From Zantedeschia hybrid cultivar (Eukaryota; Streptophyta; Magnoliopsida; Alismatales; Araceae), in assembly GCA_030544215.1 (NCBI GenBank), contig JARZZO010000003.1:22825879-22889878 (forward strand): 64,000 nt of DNA. Reading direction: 5' to 3'. The notes under the pieces are model-generated. The model made no database searches, was not told the origin of the DNA, and saw only the letters and a list, made by a program, of their open reading frames with translations. Each line of letters opens with the position of its first letter. Positions within the stretch are counted from its first letter, which is position 1. Shown in pieces: positions 12,080 to 22,241 of this stretch. The translations under genes were made by a program, and so were the position numbers.

Positions 12080-14704
12080 TGTTCGCTAAACCATGCGTAG
12101 GAATGGAAAAGGAAAGGCAGCGAAAAATAACACCAAGACATCTCAAGCATGAAGAAAAGTTCTTTCATATATCACAAAAGGTTTGTGCAACATGGAAGTC
12201 CATCCATAGGACTCCAAAACAAAAGAAAATATATGGTGGCTCCTCAAGAGCTGAGCTGAGCAGTCGGCCTGCGCCAGCTCCGCATCCCTCTCCTCAAGAG
12301 CCACGCAGAGCTCTTGGACCTGCAACAGAAGACGTCATCAGCTAAGCGATCAAGCAAGCAAAAGTGATCATGCAAGGAGCAAGTTGAGGGCTTACCCGAG
12401 CAGCAGCATCCTCCTCAGCCTGAGTGGCTCGGCGAATGGCAAAGGCTAGCTGACCTCGCAGGTCAGCCATAGCAGCTTCGTCAGCAGTCGAAAAGGAGGA
12501 AGGACCGGCTGCAGAAGAAGGTGAGGGAGTCGCCGCATGGGTATAAGCGACACACTATAACGAAAGGGGGACCACCGTCAGTGTACAAGTGTCAAAACAA
12601 TTAAATAATAAAATGGAGTGTTCATAACATCCATCTCATTCATGCATAGCGCTACAATTCGTCCAATTCCTTCTGGACCCGCTCCAACTGGGCCTCAACG
12701 TCGTGGAGGTGGCCACGGAGTGTGATGATGGTGGCATCCCGAGAATCCTGCATTTTTCATGACATGTCGTACATTTACAAATATAAACAAGATAATTAAT
12801 AAAATGAAAGAAGAATTCACAAGCATGCATATCATATACTCACATGAAGAGGTCGGAGAAACTGCAGGTGGGCCGTGTAGTGTGCCCGGTAGCGCTGCAG
12901 GTAAGTGTCGCTGCTCACCGCCTACAACTCCACCGGGACCCCGTATCGGTGCCAGTCATCCCGCTGATCTGGGAATTTGGCACTCCAATCTATGCGGGCC
13001 TACTTCCCCCGCATCGACCTCCCGATCCCCTCCGGGATCTCCTCCTCCACCCACTCCTGATGCAGACCCAATGTCCGCATCGCCAGCCTCAGGTGCAGGA
13101 GGGTGATCTCCTTCATGCAGTGCAGCCACACCTGGTGCCCAAACCTACCTCGCCCGTGCTCCACCCATGGTTGTCTGGCATCGTCCACACCTAGATATGG
13201 AAGCCAGATAACCTGCATTCATATAGGTTGATTGCATTGCATTTCATTAATAAAACATCTAAATTATCAATCGAATATGCAATTAAATAAACGCTAATCT
13301 AAAAACACTTTAACCAAAAACAATTAATAATTAAACAATTTAACAATAGATAACTAATCAAATTTGAAACAGAAAAGAATTTTAAAACTTACCAACAACT
13401 CTGGGTAATCAAGGAATTGACGGCAGAAGGCCGTCAACTGGTGATGCTGTGGCGCCGTGTCCACCACCAGACGCCAACGCCGGGCAAGCGGAACCACTGC
13501 CGGCTGTGTAGATGGCTTCGATCGGCTCAGAGGAAAATAAAAATACATCCACACCTACATCAAAAAGCATGTAGTTAGGATTACACGTATTGAATAATAA
13601 GCATTTAATGAAATGAACAAATATAAAATAAACTAAGTACCTGAAGAAACGGCGCAAAGTCACTGATGGTGATCTCCCGGTCAGGTGTGCTGGTAGAGAG
13701 GTCAGTAAAGAGATGGGCCAGAAAGGCCGCACCCCATGCATACTCGCCTAAGTGGTCAAGATCTACCAAGAGACTCAGGAAGCGACAATGGATGTAGTCG
13801 CTCTTCGTCCCGAAGAGAAGCCTACCGAAGAAGAAGACGAAGAATCTCCTAAGGTCTCTATCTACCCTGACCCTATCACTAGGATCTTGACCATATATCT
13901 CGCTGGCCTCACTGGCCAGTCTGGATCTCAACTCAGCCTGGGACTTGTCGGGCTGCTGCCTAGGCTCCTCCAGTCCTAGGGATCTCTCCATCGTTGTCGA
14001 GATACGTAATCCCGCTCACTGCCCGGCCTTCCACTCAAAGGCCGGTGATCCGGCACATGTCCTTGAGACTGGGGACCATGTCTCCCAGGGCATCAGAAAG
14101 GCCCTGCTCTCGACGTGCCACCTCTCCCTAAGGACCTGGAGCAATACCAGGTCGATCTAGAAAGGTTCTATCTCTAATATCTCCCGGAATCCCATCCCCG
14201 CCAGTCTCGCCTTTTGAAAGTCCGGGAGACCCCAGTAGGCGGCCACCACCAAGTCCCAGGAGATCCTGGTCCTCATCGTACCCGGCAATTTTCAACCAGG
14301 ATCATCATCAGAACACTAATAATCAATTTTTAAATTGATTTGGATAATTAATACCTATTTTTAAATCGTGTCAGGGTACGGAGACGCGTTTCAAAAGGCG
14401 TCCCTGTCCCCAGACGCCTTTCATCACAGGTTTTAAGAATCTGTGGACGGGCCATTTTCTCTCCCTAAAATTGGAATTTAAGTGCTATAAAGAGTGTCCT
14501 GAGGCTTACCAAACGAGGGCCTGCCTCCTCGGCCGGTGCCGCCGCTTCCTCACCCACTGGAGCGGCCGGAGGGGCTTCCTCTGCCGCCTCCATGAGCGCC
14601 GATTCCTCGGTCGGCGGGACTTCCTCCTCGCCCACCTCCACCACTTCAACGGCGGTGACTCGCCGCCGCTTTCCACCCACGTCACTGGGTCCTCCTCTCT
14701 CCAT
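12080..14704 (-). pseudogene. Antisense intron-containing PMD (MAIN-like) pseudogene, copy 1
   Basis: Antisense to the Tat element. Exon 1 is 14704 to 14510 (MERGGPSDVGGKRRR start, acidic Ala-rich, donor GTAAGC). The next exon runs from about 14300 to 13642 and carries the PMD start (FREILEIEPF, ERWHVESRAF) and the diagnostic FGRLLFGTKSD, FLSLLVDLDHLGEYAWGAAF and LAHLF. Further exons are about 13562-13391 (VWMYFYFPL, AG acceptor and GTAAGT donor), about 13212-12845 (VIWLPYLGVDD to FLRPLH), about 12750-12655 (EAQLERVQKELDEL, coiled coil), about 12555-12398 and about 12325-12230 (coiled coil). Stops lie in EPF*ID, K*ARID, EL*AV and DEL*, plus a frame change near 14080. Copy 2 at 40848-42350 keeps the same exon borders. 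Molecular function of PMD proteins is poorly known; the family assignment is strong, exon edges are approximate. Confidence 0.75.
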
Positions 14705-14973
14705 GGCCGGGCACGAGAAAGGGAGATGGAGGGATAGAGAGAGAGGGCTTGTGAGAGCTAGAGAGAGAAAGAGATCGCGAGAAAGCTTGAAAAAGAGAGA
14801 GGCTTGGGATGAGCGGAGGTCGCCGGAGGAGCTTGCCGGAGTCGAGAGAGAGGCCGGAGCTAAGGGAGATGGCCGGAGATGGAAGGGGCTCACTGGTCGC
14901 CGGAGAGAAAGAAGGAAGAAGAGAGAGAAAGTGAGAGAGTGAATGAGGAAGAAAGGGGCTCGGGCTTTCAAGG

Positions 14974-16360
14974 TCAAACTTTCTTGAGCTCCTTTACATA
15001 TGATTTCCACAGTTCCTTATTAGCTTCATGAGGAGTTTTCACACAACGGGTGAATCCGATGTTCCAATGAGTTGCAAAAAGTTCGGTCGCCTCAAAGTCT
15101 TCATCAGTTCCTAATGCCCGCTTCTTGATTGGAGAAAGAGAAGATATTTCTGGAAATTCATAGCAAGGCATGCCAAGCTGAGGATGACACCGATGAGGAT
15201 TATAAAGAACGAACTCGGTTGCACCAATCAATCGAAGCTCTATGCCATCACCATGGTGCACTCGAAGCGCCTTTTCCATGAGAGCAAGTGGCGTGGATTC
15301 GAATCCGGTTCTGGGCATAGTCTTGAAATAAGTGCGCCAGTCAGCTCGAGTCTTGAGGTTGGGCACTCGATTGGTCATGTTATCATTGGATTTCACAATG
15401 TTGGCAATATGGAGGATAGGACTGCACTGATATGCCTGAGATATCCTTGGAACTTACTCCTCATTATGGTTGAATTTGAAGTGGAATTCCACCCACAGAG
15501 CCAAGAGTAGCATGCTTCCATAAGGAGGTTGGCCCATAGAAGCTACAAAGAGCCCACTATAGAGGTAGGCTAGAACCGTTGTGCTAATATGCTTCCCTTC
15601 GAAAATCTCATTGATTGTGCTGATTTGATCATCTTCTAGAACATTGTCTTGGGCAGGGAATAGTAGTGCTCCAGCTAAGCACGTGATGAATGCCTTCATC
15701 ACATTCTCTGTATCTTCATCCTTGAAATCTTCTATCTTCTTCAAAGTCCACTCAGCTAATTTAGTAAGATTGATCCCTTTCTTGGTAAGACAACCTTGAA
15801 TTTCCTTTGGGTTATTCATAATCTTTTCCAATAATCGTTGACTCGTGATTCTTTCTCTCATGAATATCATCTCACTCAAATCAGGATCATCATTGTTGAC
15901 TTTGAATTTGGGAAGGCCCAATAAGAGTTCGGCTTCTTCTAAGAGTATGGTGGCTTCGAATGTGGCAAAGAGGAAAGTATGAGTTTGATGCCATAGTTCG
16001 ATCAAAGCACCCATCACAGTGCAATCTATGTTTGTGCTCTTGTAATGCTTGGCATGGACTATCAGTCCTTGGATGTGCCATTTGGATATATAAGTTGCAT
16101 GGAATGATTGATCTTGTTAACTAGTTTTTGGACCCATAGAAGTGAAGAAAATCTTCTTAGACCAGGGAAGAAAGGATATCCCTAGATAGAGAATTGGAAT
16201 ATAGAGATCATGTAGAAAGTTGCACAGGAAAAATTGATTAGGGGAGAGAATAGCTTACTTATAAGTTAGGATCTCATCTACTTAGATGATCCTTCATCTC
16301 AGAAAGCTTTTCAATTGCCTTTCTCGCCCTCTTGTTTGAAGAATCTTGTGTAGAATCCAT
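14974..16360 (-). pseudogene. Antisense DUF7745/PMD-like pseudogene, copy 1
   Basis: Second antisense gene of the Tat element. Exon 1 starts at 16360 (MDSTQDSSNKRARK) and ends near 16260 before GTAAGC. The main body reads in one frame from 16017 to 14974 with one stop (TAA near 15454). Key blocks are MGALIELWHQTHTFLF, the core ILLEEAELLLGLPKFKVNN, FITCLAGALLFPAQDN, ISTTVLAYLYSGL, PPYGSMLLLALWV, TRADWRTYFKTMP and a C-terminus ending YVKELKKV. The LLLGLP and CLAGALLFP motifs place it with PMD/DUF7745-type proteins of unknown function. Compared with copy 2, exon 1 has AGA changed to TGA and CAA to TAA, so this copy is dead. Its stop lies about 270 bp upstream of the PMD exon 1, on the same strand. 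Confidence 0.7.
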
Positions 16361-17691
16361 CCTCCTTGAATTGATTTTCTTGACTCCTTCTTGTTCTTCA
16401 CCAATTATCCTTGAGTCTTGAAGAGAATTCTCTACCTTTCCCTCTTGATTGCTTGTTGTAATGCTTTGATATGAAGAGAGGAGGAATTTATAGAGTGATT
16501 TGCAAAATTGGAAGTCCCTTTCCGAATTAGAGGAGGAATATGCATTAAGGCAAGCAGAGTTCGGATTGGAGTCAGAAAAGGGAGCAGTTTTTGTAATTTA
16601 AAAGGCGTCTTGACGGGGTGATGTCATTTAAATGCCGTTGGAGAACAACGACGCGTTTTAAACAGGTTTTTGAATTTCTGTTACCTTGCCGAAAATCCAT
16701 GATTTCATGATATACAATTTGCTTGAAGTTACTGACGAAATGTTGAGTGCAGGAAATACCAAGAGGTGAAAATGAGGTTGAAATTCCACTAAGGTCCTAC
16801 TATGGGAGTTCATGAGTCCCAGTCGTGACTAAAAAGATGGTTATCTCTACCATGTACTCTTTTATGTAATTGACTTGCATTCACATTATTATATGATAAA
16901 TAGTTATTAGATACATCAAGGACCTTGTGGTTTTGATGAAACTGGAATTTGAGTTCCCCCCCAACAAAAACAGTGATAATTCCAGAGGATTCTTAATCAC
17001 GCGGATAGGCCGTTAGATTGTTAATTAATGGGGACGATGGTTCCACTTTTGTGAAACGGTGCGTGGATAAACGAGCTTCGGCTTAGCACTGAATTACAAG
17101 AACTGGTATCTTGACTCATTAATGACAATTTAACAATATTATCTTTGATTAATTTATATTTTATTTTATTTTATATTTTCCTTTTATCCCATCATGCATC
17201 ATGTAGGACTTTGATATAATTGTGATAAAGATTAATTCCTTATTAAATTTCAAACCATTTATCCAATAAATCCCAACATGATATGAAATATTCCATTCTG
17301 AGTTGAGTATCCTGATTATCTTTGAGGTTCGCTTGAAGATATCCTTAGCGTTCTATCCTTTTTTGGATCTCTCACCCAACAGTTCTTGTTTCCTCTTAAG
17401 ATCCGTCATGATTTCAGCACTTCCACATTAGCTGGTAACCGCTCTTCATAACGAAACCTGCAGGATTCGTGACCTAGGGTACTTCCTAATCATGGAAGTT
17501 GATCGACCTTTTGTTTTCTTTGTCTCCCTCATCCAGATAAGATTGATTCTACTGATCTCTTCAAGTTATCCTTACTGATTGTTTTGAGAAAGATTCTTAT
17601 CACATGATGTTAAGAGCGTGTCACATCACACCTTGGCATCACCTTTTCAGTACATTTCACTACCTTGTAAAGTCAATGCCAAGGTGTGGCA
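16361..17691 (+). other. Tat 3' non-coding region, copy 1
   Basis: Non-coding in all frames. It is homologous in inverse orientation to 44597-45962, sharing the segment just before the LTR (CTTGGCATC ... GTCAATGCCAAGGTG) and GTTCCCCC-AACAAAAA (about 16955). From the antisense-gene side it would be the promoter and 5' leader of the DUF7745-like gene. The end (AATGCCAAGGTGTGGCAG, to 17692) corresponds to the PPT position. Confidence 0.65.
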
Positions 17692-17810
17692 GTTAGACAC
17701 GCAAATTTTTACATCATATTGAGCAAATTTCATGTCACAATGATAATGTCTCAGAATGGTCTGATGCTTAATCATTAATTAATTTTATTGATTTTCTCGA
17801 AATTTGTTGA

Positions 17811-18065
17811 ATCACGTCGTGTATACACGGCGCCATATAGATTCTTAGCAGAAATCAATTTACAATTGACGCTGTTTAAGTCCTAATCTGCTTAGGTTTA
17901 TTATTTCTAATTCTGGTTAATTTCCTAATTTATCTAATGCACGTCACGTGTACAAGACGCCTTTCATGTTTCCTAATTATTTTCAGTTTCCCTTTCTGGA
18001 TTTATTTATGTTTTGGTCGTATTAATGAACTAAAAGGCGTCCCCCTTGAGTGGCACGTTTTAAGA
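17811..18065. repeat. GACGCC-palindrome cluster in Tat LTR (three hairpins)
   Basis: Three imperfect inverted repeats at about 17811-17835 (CACGTCGTG ... CACGGCGCC), 17941-17965 (CGTCACGTG ... GACGCCTTT) and 18040-18065 (AAAAGGCGTC ... GCACGTTTTA), roughly 80-130 bp apart. The same arrangement occurs in the other Tat LTRs at 32800-33015 and 44273-44480. Confidence 0.65.
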
Positions 18066-18155
18066 GTTTCCTTATAAGCAAGATTTGGTCGAGATAATCC
18101 TGTTCCCAAGGTTGGAAGGGTTTCCAATTTTCATTATGATCGTCCAGAGCAAGTC

Positions 18156-20439
18156 TGATAAAGTGTTAAATTGCTCATTTAAGGGCAATCATATGTACCA
18201 TACTCATGTTTTTATCTGCAAAATAGCATGAAATGATAGATAATTATGTAACAAGTCCAACGGTACCAATTTCATCAAATTCTGACTTAAAAACATCGTC
18301 ATTTCATGTGATTAAAGGAGTATAGCGCATTTGCAGTTTTTCGACAAAACCGAAACGAAATGAATAAATATGATGATATTTTTATGATAAAGCGCTAATT
18401 TATATTTATTTTATGTAAACAGGACATGTCGATGATGCAGTGCAGCTGGTGGAGTTTCTGGAAATTTGGGGGAGGTCTAATGTTCGGATTTCAACTAAAA
18501 CAAGGGTAAAAATGCAATTTGATGTCCTAATATTGCTCGGATTCCTTCATTCTCTGGAGTTTCCCAAAACCCTCTATTTCTTTCTTTCTCTCCAATTTCC
18601 CAACCACATCCCTTCCTTTATTTTAAAAATCCTCTCTCTCTCGTTTTAGAAATTTGAATCCTCTTTCTTCTCCAGTTTCCTCTTCCTCTCCAAATCCGAA
18701 TCCTGTCCCTTCTCCAAGCCTCCCACGTTCCTTCTCCTCTTCCAATTTCTCCTATAAATTCCCTCTCTCTCTCCCAGATTTGCAGCCTCTTTTCCGAACT
18801 CTCTGCCCGCAGCTTCTCTCGCTCTCAACCTCTTCCTTTCCTAACTCTCTCCCTGCAGCTCTCTCTTCCTTTCTCCCGTATTCTTCCTCTCCTTCCCAGC
18901 ATCCTTCTATCCCTCTCTCGATTTCTCTCTTTCTTTCCCACGCAATCTCCTTCTTCTCTCTCGTCCTCCCTCTCTGTTTCTCTCTGGGCCTCTCTCAGCC
19001 GCTCTCTTCTCCTCCGTCTCTCTCTATCTTTTCTCTCCCGCAGAGTTTCGTTCTCTCTGTCTTTTCTCCCCCACGCTCTCTCGATTTCTCCCAGCATCCC
19101 TCTCTTCCTCCCTCTCTTCTCTCTTCTCTGCCTCCCTCTCTCTTCTCTTCTCTCTTCCAGCAGCGCACAGCCTGCATGCATGCGGTGAAGCCTCCATGTG
19201 GTGAAGCCTCCACGCGGTGAAGCAGAGCTTCCAGCAGCTCCACGCGAACCACCAGTCGGCAGCTCCTTCCTCCAGCGCATAGCAGCACCTGTCCCGCCAA
19301 CCTGCAGTAGCCTTCAGCCTCTCCACCAGCGTCCTCCTCGTGTTTCCTCCTCTTGCATGCAGCAGCCGCGAGCCAGCAAGCTCCACGGCCTTCTTCCAGC
19401 GGCACCAACAGCAGCTCCGCGCCTGCGGTGAAGCTCTCCTCCACGTAGCCAGCACCAGCAAGCTCCACATCTCAGCTGCCGCCCCAGGGCACGCATGCAT
19501 GCTGCCATGCACCCACACGTAGCCGGCAAGCTCGTCAAGCATCACAAGTCCTCCACGTACTGCGCTTGAAGCCAACCTCCAGCATGCATGCCGGTTGCAT
19601 CTCCACGTAGCCAACCGGCCACCAGCAGTTCCACACGCACACCAGCGCAGTCTCCACGTGCCGCAGCAACACCCCATGCAGCAAGCAGCTCCACCGCCCA
19701 CACCAGCAGCTTCCTCCTGCATCCCAAGTGCATGCCGGGCACCTTCTTCCTGCATCTCCATGTGGTGAAGGCAGCATATTCACAGCCTCCTCCAGCTTCC
19801 CTACTCGGCCAACAAGCAACCTCCAAGAACCAGCCGACCTTCTTCTAAGTTCCTCAAGTGGTCCACTGCGCCGCACCCCCTCAACCTATGGTCCATTGCG
19901 CCGACAAAACCCACATATTGCTATTTTGCTTTATTCTTTCCCTTTCCCCATTAGTTTAGAATTAGTTTAATTATTTAGGGTTAGTTAATTGTTATTTCAT
20001 ACTTTGTTTATTTAGTTTAAGTTTATTAAACCATTAAACTTTGTAATTTGTTTCATAATTTTTAGATAATTAATAAGTTACGTAGTTAAATTTCAATGTT
20101 TTTGTCATAAATTTTAGTTGTGCTTATTTTTTATATTAGTGTTTGTGTTTAATTTCTGAAAAAGAAAAGAAAAAAAAAAGATTTGTTTAATTAAAGTAAT
20201 TATATTTTTTAAGTAGCATTAGTTAATTGAGTTTTAGCTTAATTAAGTAAATAGTTATTCAAATTCTCATCTATTTTTAGATAACTAGATTCCAAAATTT
20301 TCAAAGTTAAAATCTTAACTCCCTGTGGATCGACTCGGACTCACCGCTATTAATTTCCAAAATTTGATTTGAGTGAGCCGGATAAATTTATATTGAACGT
20401 TTTCATGAGTGTTTAACGACGCACAATTCGAAACGATCA
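18156..20439 (+). mobile_element. Athila-like solo LTR
   Basis: A 2284-bp LTR starting TGATAAAGTG and ending AACGATCA, flanked on both sides by AAGTC (18151-18155 and 20440-20444). No internal region follows: sequence right of the TSD continues the host Tat LTR (CCAAGCC...GGGAGAG, matching the inverse copy near 44080). This is the signature of intra-element LTR recombination. Homologous LTRs lie at 54759-56924, 61168-63334 and, more distantly, 22242-23941. Inside is a CT-rich tract (18570-19160) and a C/G-rich segment with many TGCATGCA-type words. Open frames here are compositional. Confidence 0.93.
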
Positions 20440-20494
20440 AAGTCCAAGCCACGGGAGAGTCCTTTTGAAGGCCAAATACCCTAAAATCACTTCT

Positions 20495-20503
20495 TATAAA
20501 TAT
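20495..20503 (+). promoter_or_regulatory. TATA-like box of Tat LTR copy 1
   Basis: TATAAATAT about 50 bp right of the solo-LTR insertion. The other Tat LTRs have TATA-like words at the matching place (32685-32693 and 44022-44030, minus strand), which supports a shared core promoter. Confidence 0.5.
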
Positions 20504-21124
20504 ATATGGACATTGACCTTTGAAAGGGGTTGGTCTTTAGAGGATTTGGAGCTCTCTACAAGGTGTTTGAAGGTCTTCAAAGGAAAAAAACGTGGATAAC
20601 AAGGAGTTCTTCTTCCTTCATCCTCTTCCACCATTGAAGCTCAAGAAGATCAAGGCTTTCAAGGAGCCAAACCAACCGATTTCCTTTCTAGTTTCTTTTT
20701 CATATAGTTTTTCATTGCATCAATTCATCGCACACACTCACTTTATAATTTTCAAACCTACACTCCTTAAAGGAGTTTAAAAGAACACAAAAAGTGAGTC
20801 CTTTTAGTTTAGTTCCATGTTTAGATTCTTGATTAGGATAGATACTACACTACTTTAGTTCTAATAATAGTTTTATTGTTTATTTGATTCTTTTTTGTAC
20901 GAGGTACAAAAGAACAACAAGAGTAAAGAAAGAAAAGGCTCTTTTCTTTCGGTCAGCCGAAAGAGAGGAAGAAAAGATCCCACATTCTCCCAGTTTGCAA
21001 GGTTGGTAAGCGATAACTTTTCCTTTGAAACCCTCGATTTCTGACGATCACAATTCTTTTCATATTGTTAATCATAATAAATAAATGATAACATGATGAA
21101 TAGACACTCTTTTTGAGCACTACA

Positions 21125-22241
21125 TAGGTCTCTGAGCAGCAGTCGGCTTTGGTAAGTAGCATCCTCGTCATCACATGTTGTTTCTCTCCTTCACAATTCT
21201 CTTATGGCTGGTATGTTTTTCATATCTTTTATGCCATTGAGGACAATGTCAATCAAGTTGGGGGGTGGGGATAATCAATATGATATGTATTTGCTTAAAA
21301 AAATCTTTTGAAGAAAACTGATATCTTTCACTGAAAAAAATGATCAAAATTTTAAATTTTTCTTTCAAAAACTTCTTTTCACACCCCACGGAAGTTGCAT
21401 GAAATCATGTTTCATTAAGAAAAATCTTAAACAAACCAATTTTTGTTAGCCACATTGGAAAAAGTCTTCAAAAGTTTAGAATAGCCCACTTCACAAGAAT
21501 TCACGGCAGGATGATTTACACACACACACGACAACTTAGAATGAATGAAAGATCTTAAAAGTATAGAATTACTAAAATTAGCCTTAAGGATAGGACCACC
21601 TATTCCATTTTTTTTTCTCTTTTGGGTTGAATGAAAGGAACGTTAGGATTCTTAATAGGGGACCGACCTACTCAGCACTCTAAAGAGGCGGTCATTTAAA
21701 GAGGGACGTTTGTACACACTAAATGCTATATAAAGGTGTTAAAAGAGCTAAAGGAAGGCAGGTGGCAAAAAGTACGCACCTCCCCTCAAGCAAATTAATG
21801 AGAGTAGCAAAAAAGTAAGCACTCTCAAAGGCAATTGTGCAAATGAATGAAAAAGCCGCACTAAAAAGTCCTTCATATCAGAAATACGACCAAGTCATGA
21901 AAAGTGTTTGAGTCGGTGCGGGAGCTAAAAATCAATCTTCGATGATTGATCGGGAAATCCCTTGTTCTCTTCTCTCCCCCAGGTAGTCTTATCTAGAGGG
22001 TTAGTAAAGGAAATAATATAACAGAAAGGTCGGGAACAAGTTCTAAGCGTGCCAATTCGCATGCACGATCACCTGTCGCGAATTAAAATATTGTGGGAAA
22101 TGCAAACTTTAGCTTAATCAATCGGCTACCATTTAGTTGCTTGTGATAGATAACTACAAATGAAGCATGATAATTCATTGTTGTCCTAATTTTTCCTTAT
22201 TTGCATTGCTAAGGGACTAGCAATGAGTAAGTTGGGGGGTG
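21125..22241 (+). mobile_element. Athila-like element, 3' internal fragment with PPT
   Basis: Homologous to 59985-60830 in the inner element of the right half. Shared landmarks include GAGCAGCAGTCG, CTCCTTCACAATTC, GCCATTGAGGACAATGTCAA (about 21234) and GTTGGGGGGTGGG, then CACTCTAAAGAGGCGGTC and AAAAAGTACGCACCTCCCCT. It ends in the PPT AAGTTGGGGGGTG directly before the LTR start at 22242. Non-coding. The left edge is the insertion point of the Tat element. Confidence 0.8.

Larger units (their letters stand above)
9244..21124 (+). mobile_element. Ty3/gypsy Tat-type retrotransposon, copy 1 (3' half)
   Basis: Order on the plus strand: integrase relic (9359-10876), post-pol non-coding region with a hairpin-like AAGGGGCTAA/CCCCTTGAC segment (10877-12079), two antisense pseudogenes (12080-14704 and 14974-16360), 3' non-coding DNA, and a 3' LTR (about 17692-21124). 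The Tat assignment comes from the integrase sequence style, ending LRKYYP, and from LTRs beginning TGTAGACA. The 5' LTR, gag, protease, RT and RNase H are not visible to the left. The right LTR end at 21124 abuts Athila-like internal DNA, so this element apparently inserted into an Athila-like element. Confidence 0.75.
17692..21124 (+). mobile_element. Tat 3' LTR, copy 1, split by a solo LTR
   Basis: The start (TTAGACACGCAAATTTT at 17693) aligns with TGTAGACATGCTAATTTT of the other Tat LTRs; the first bases have mutated. The end is placed at GAGCACTACA (21124) because LTR-A ends GAGCACTCACA just before its PBS. Removing the nested solo LTR and one TSD leaves about 1.14 kb, close to the 1.27 kb of LTR-A. 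It contains a GGCGTC/GACGCC palindrome cluster and a TATA-like box. Boundaries are inferred from cross-copy alignment by eye. Confidence 0.7.

Noticed and set aside
14465..15010. A 181-codon protein starting MEIICKGAQ
   Set aside because: Only the part from 14704 down (MERGG start) fits the PMD exon 1. The upstream part is Ser/Leu low-complexity 5' leader.
18654..19876. Several overlapping frames of 100-245 codons on both strands
   Set aside because: All lie in the same CT-rich and G/C-rich part of the solo LTR. No family motif, and they disappear or shift in other LTR copies.
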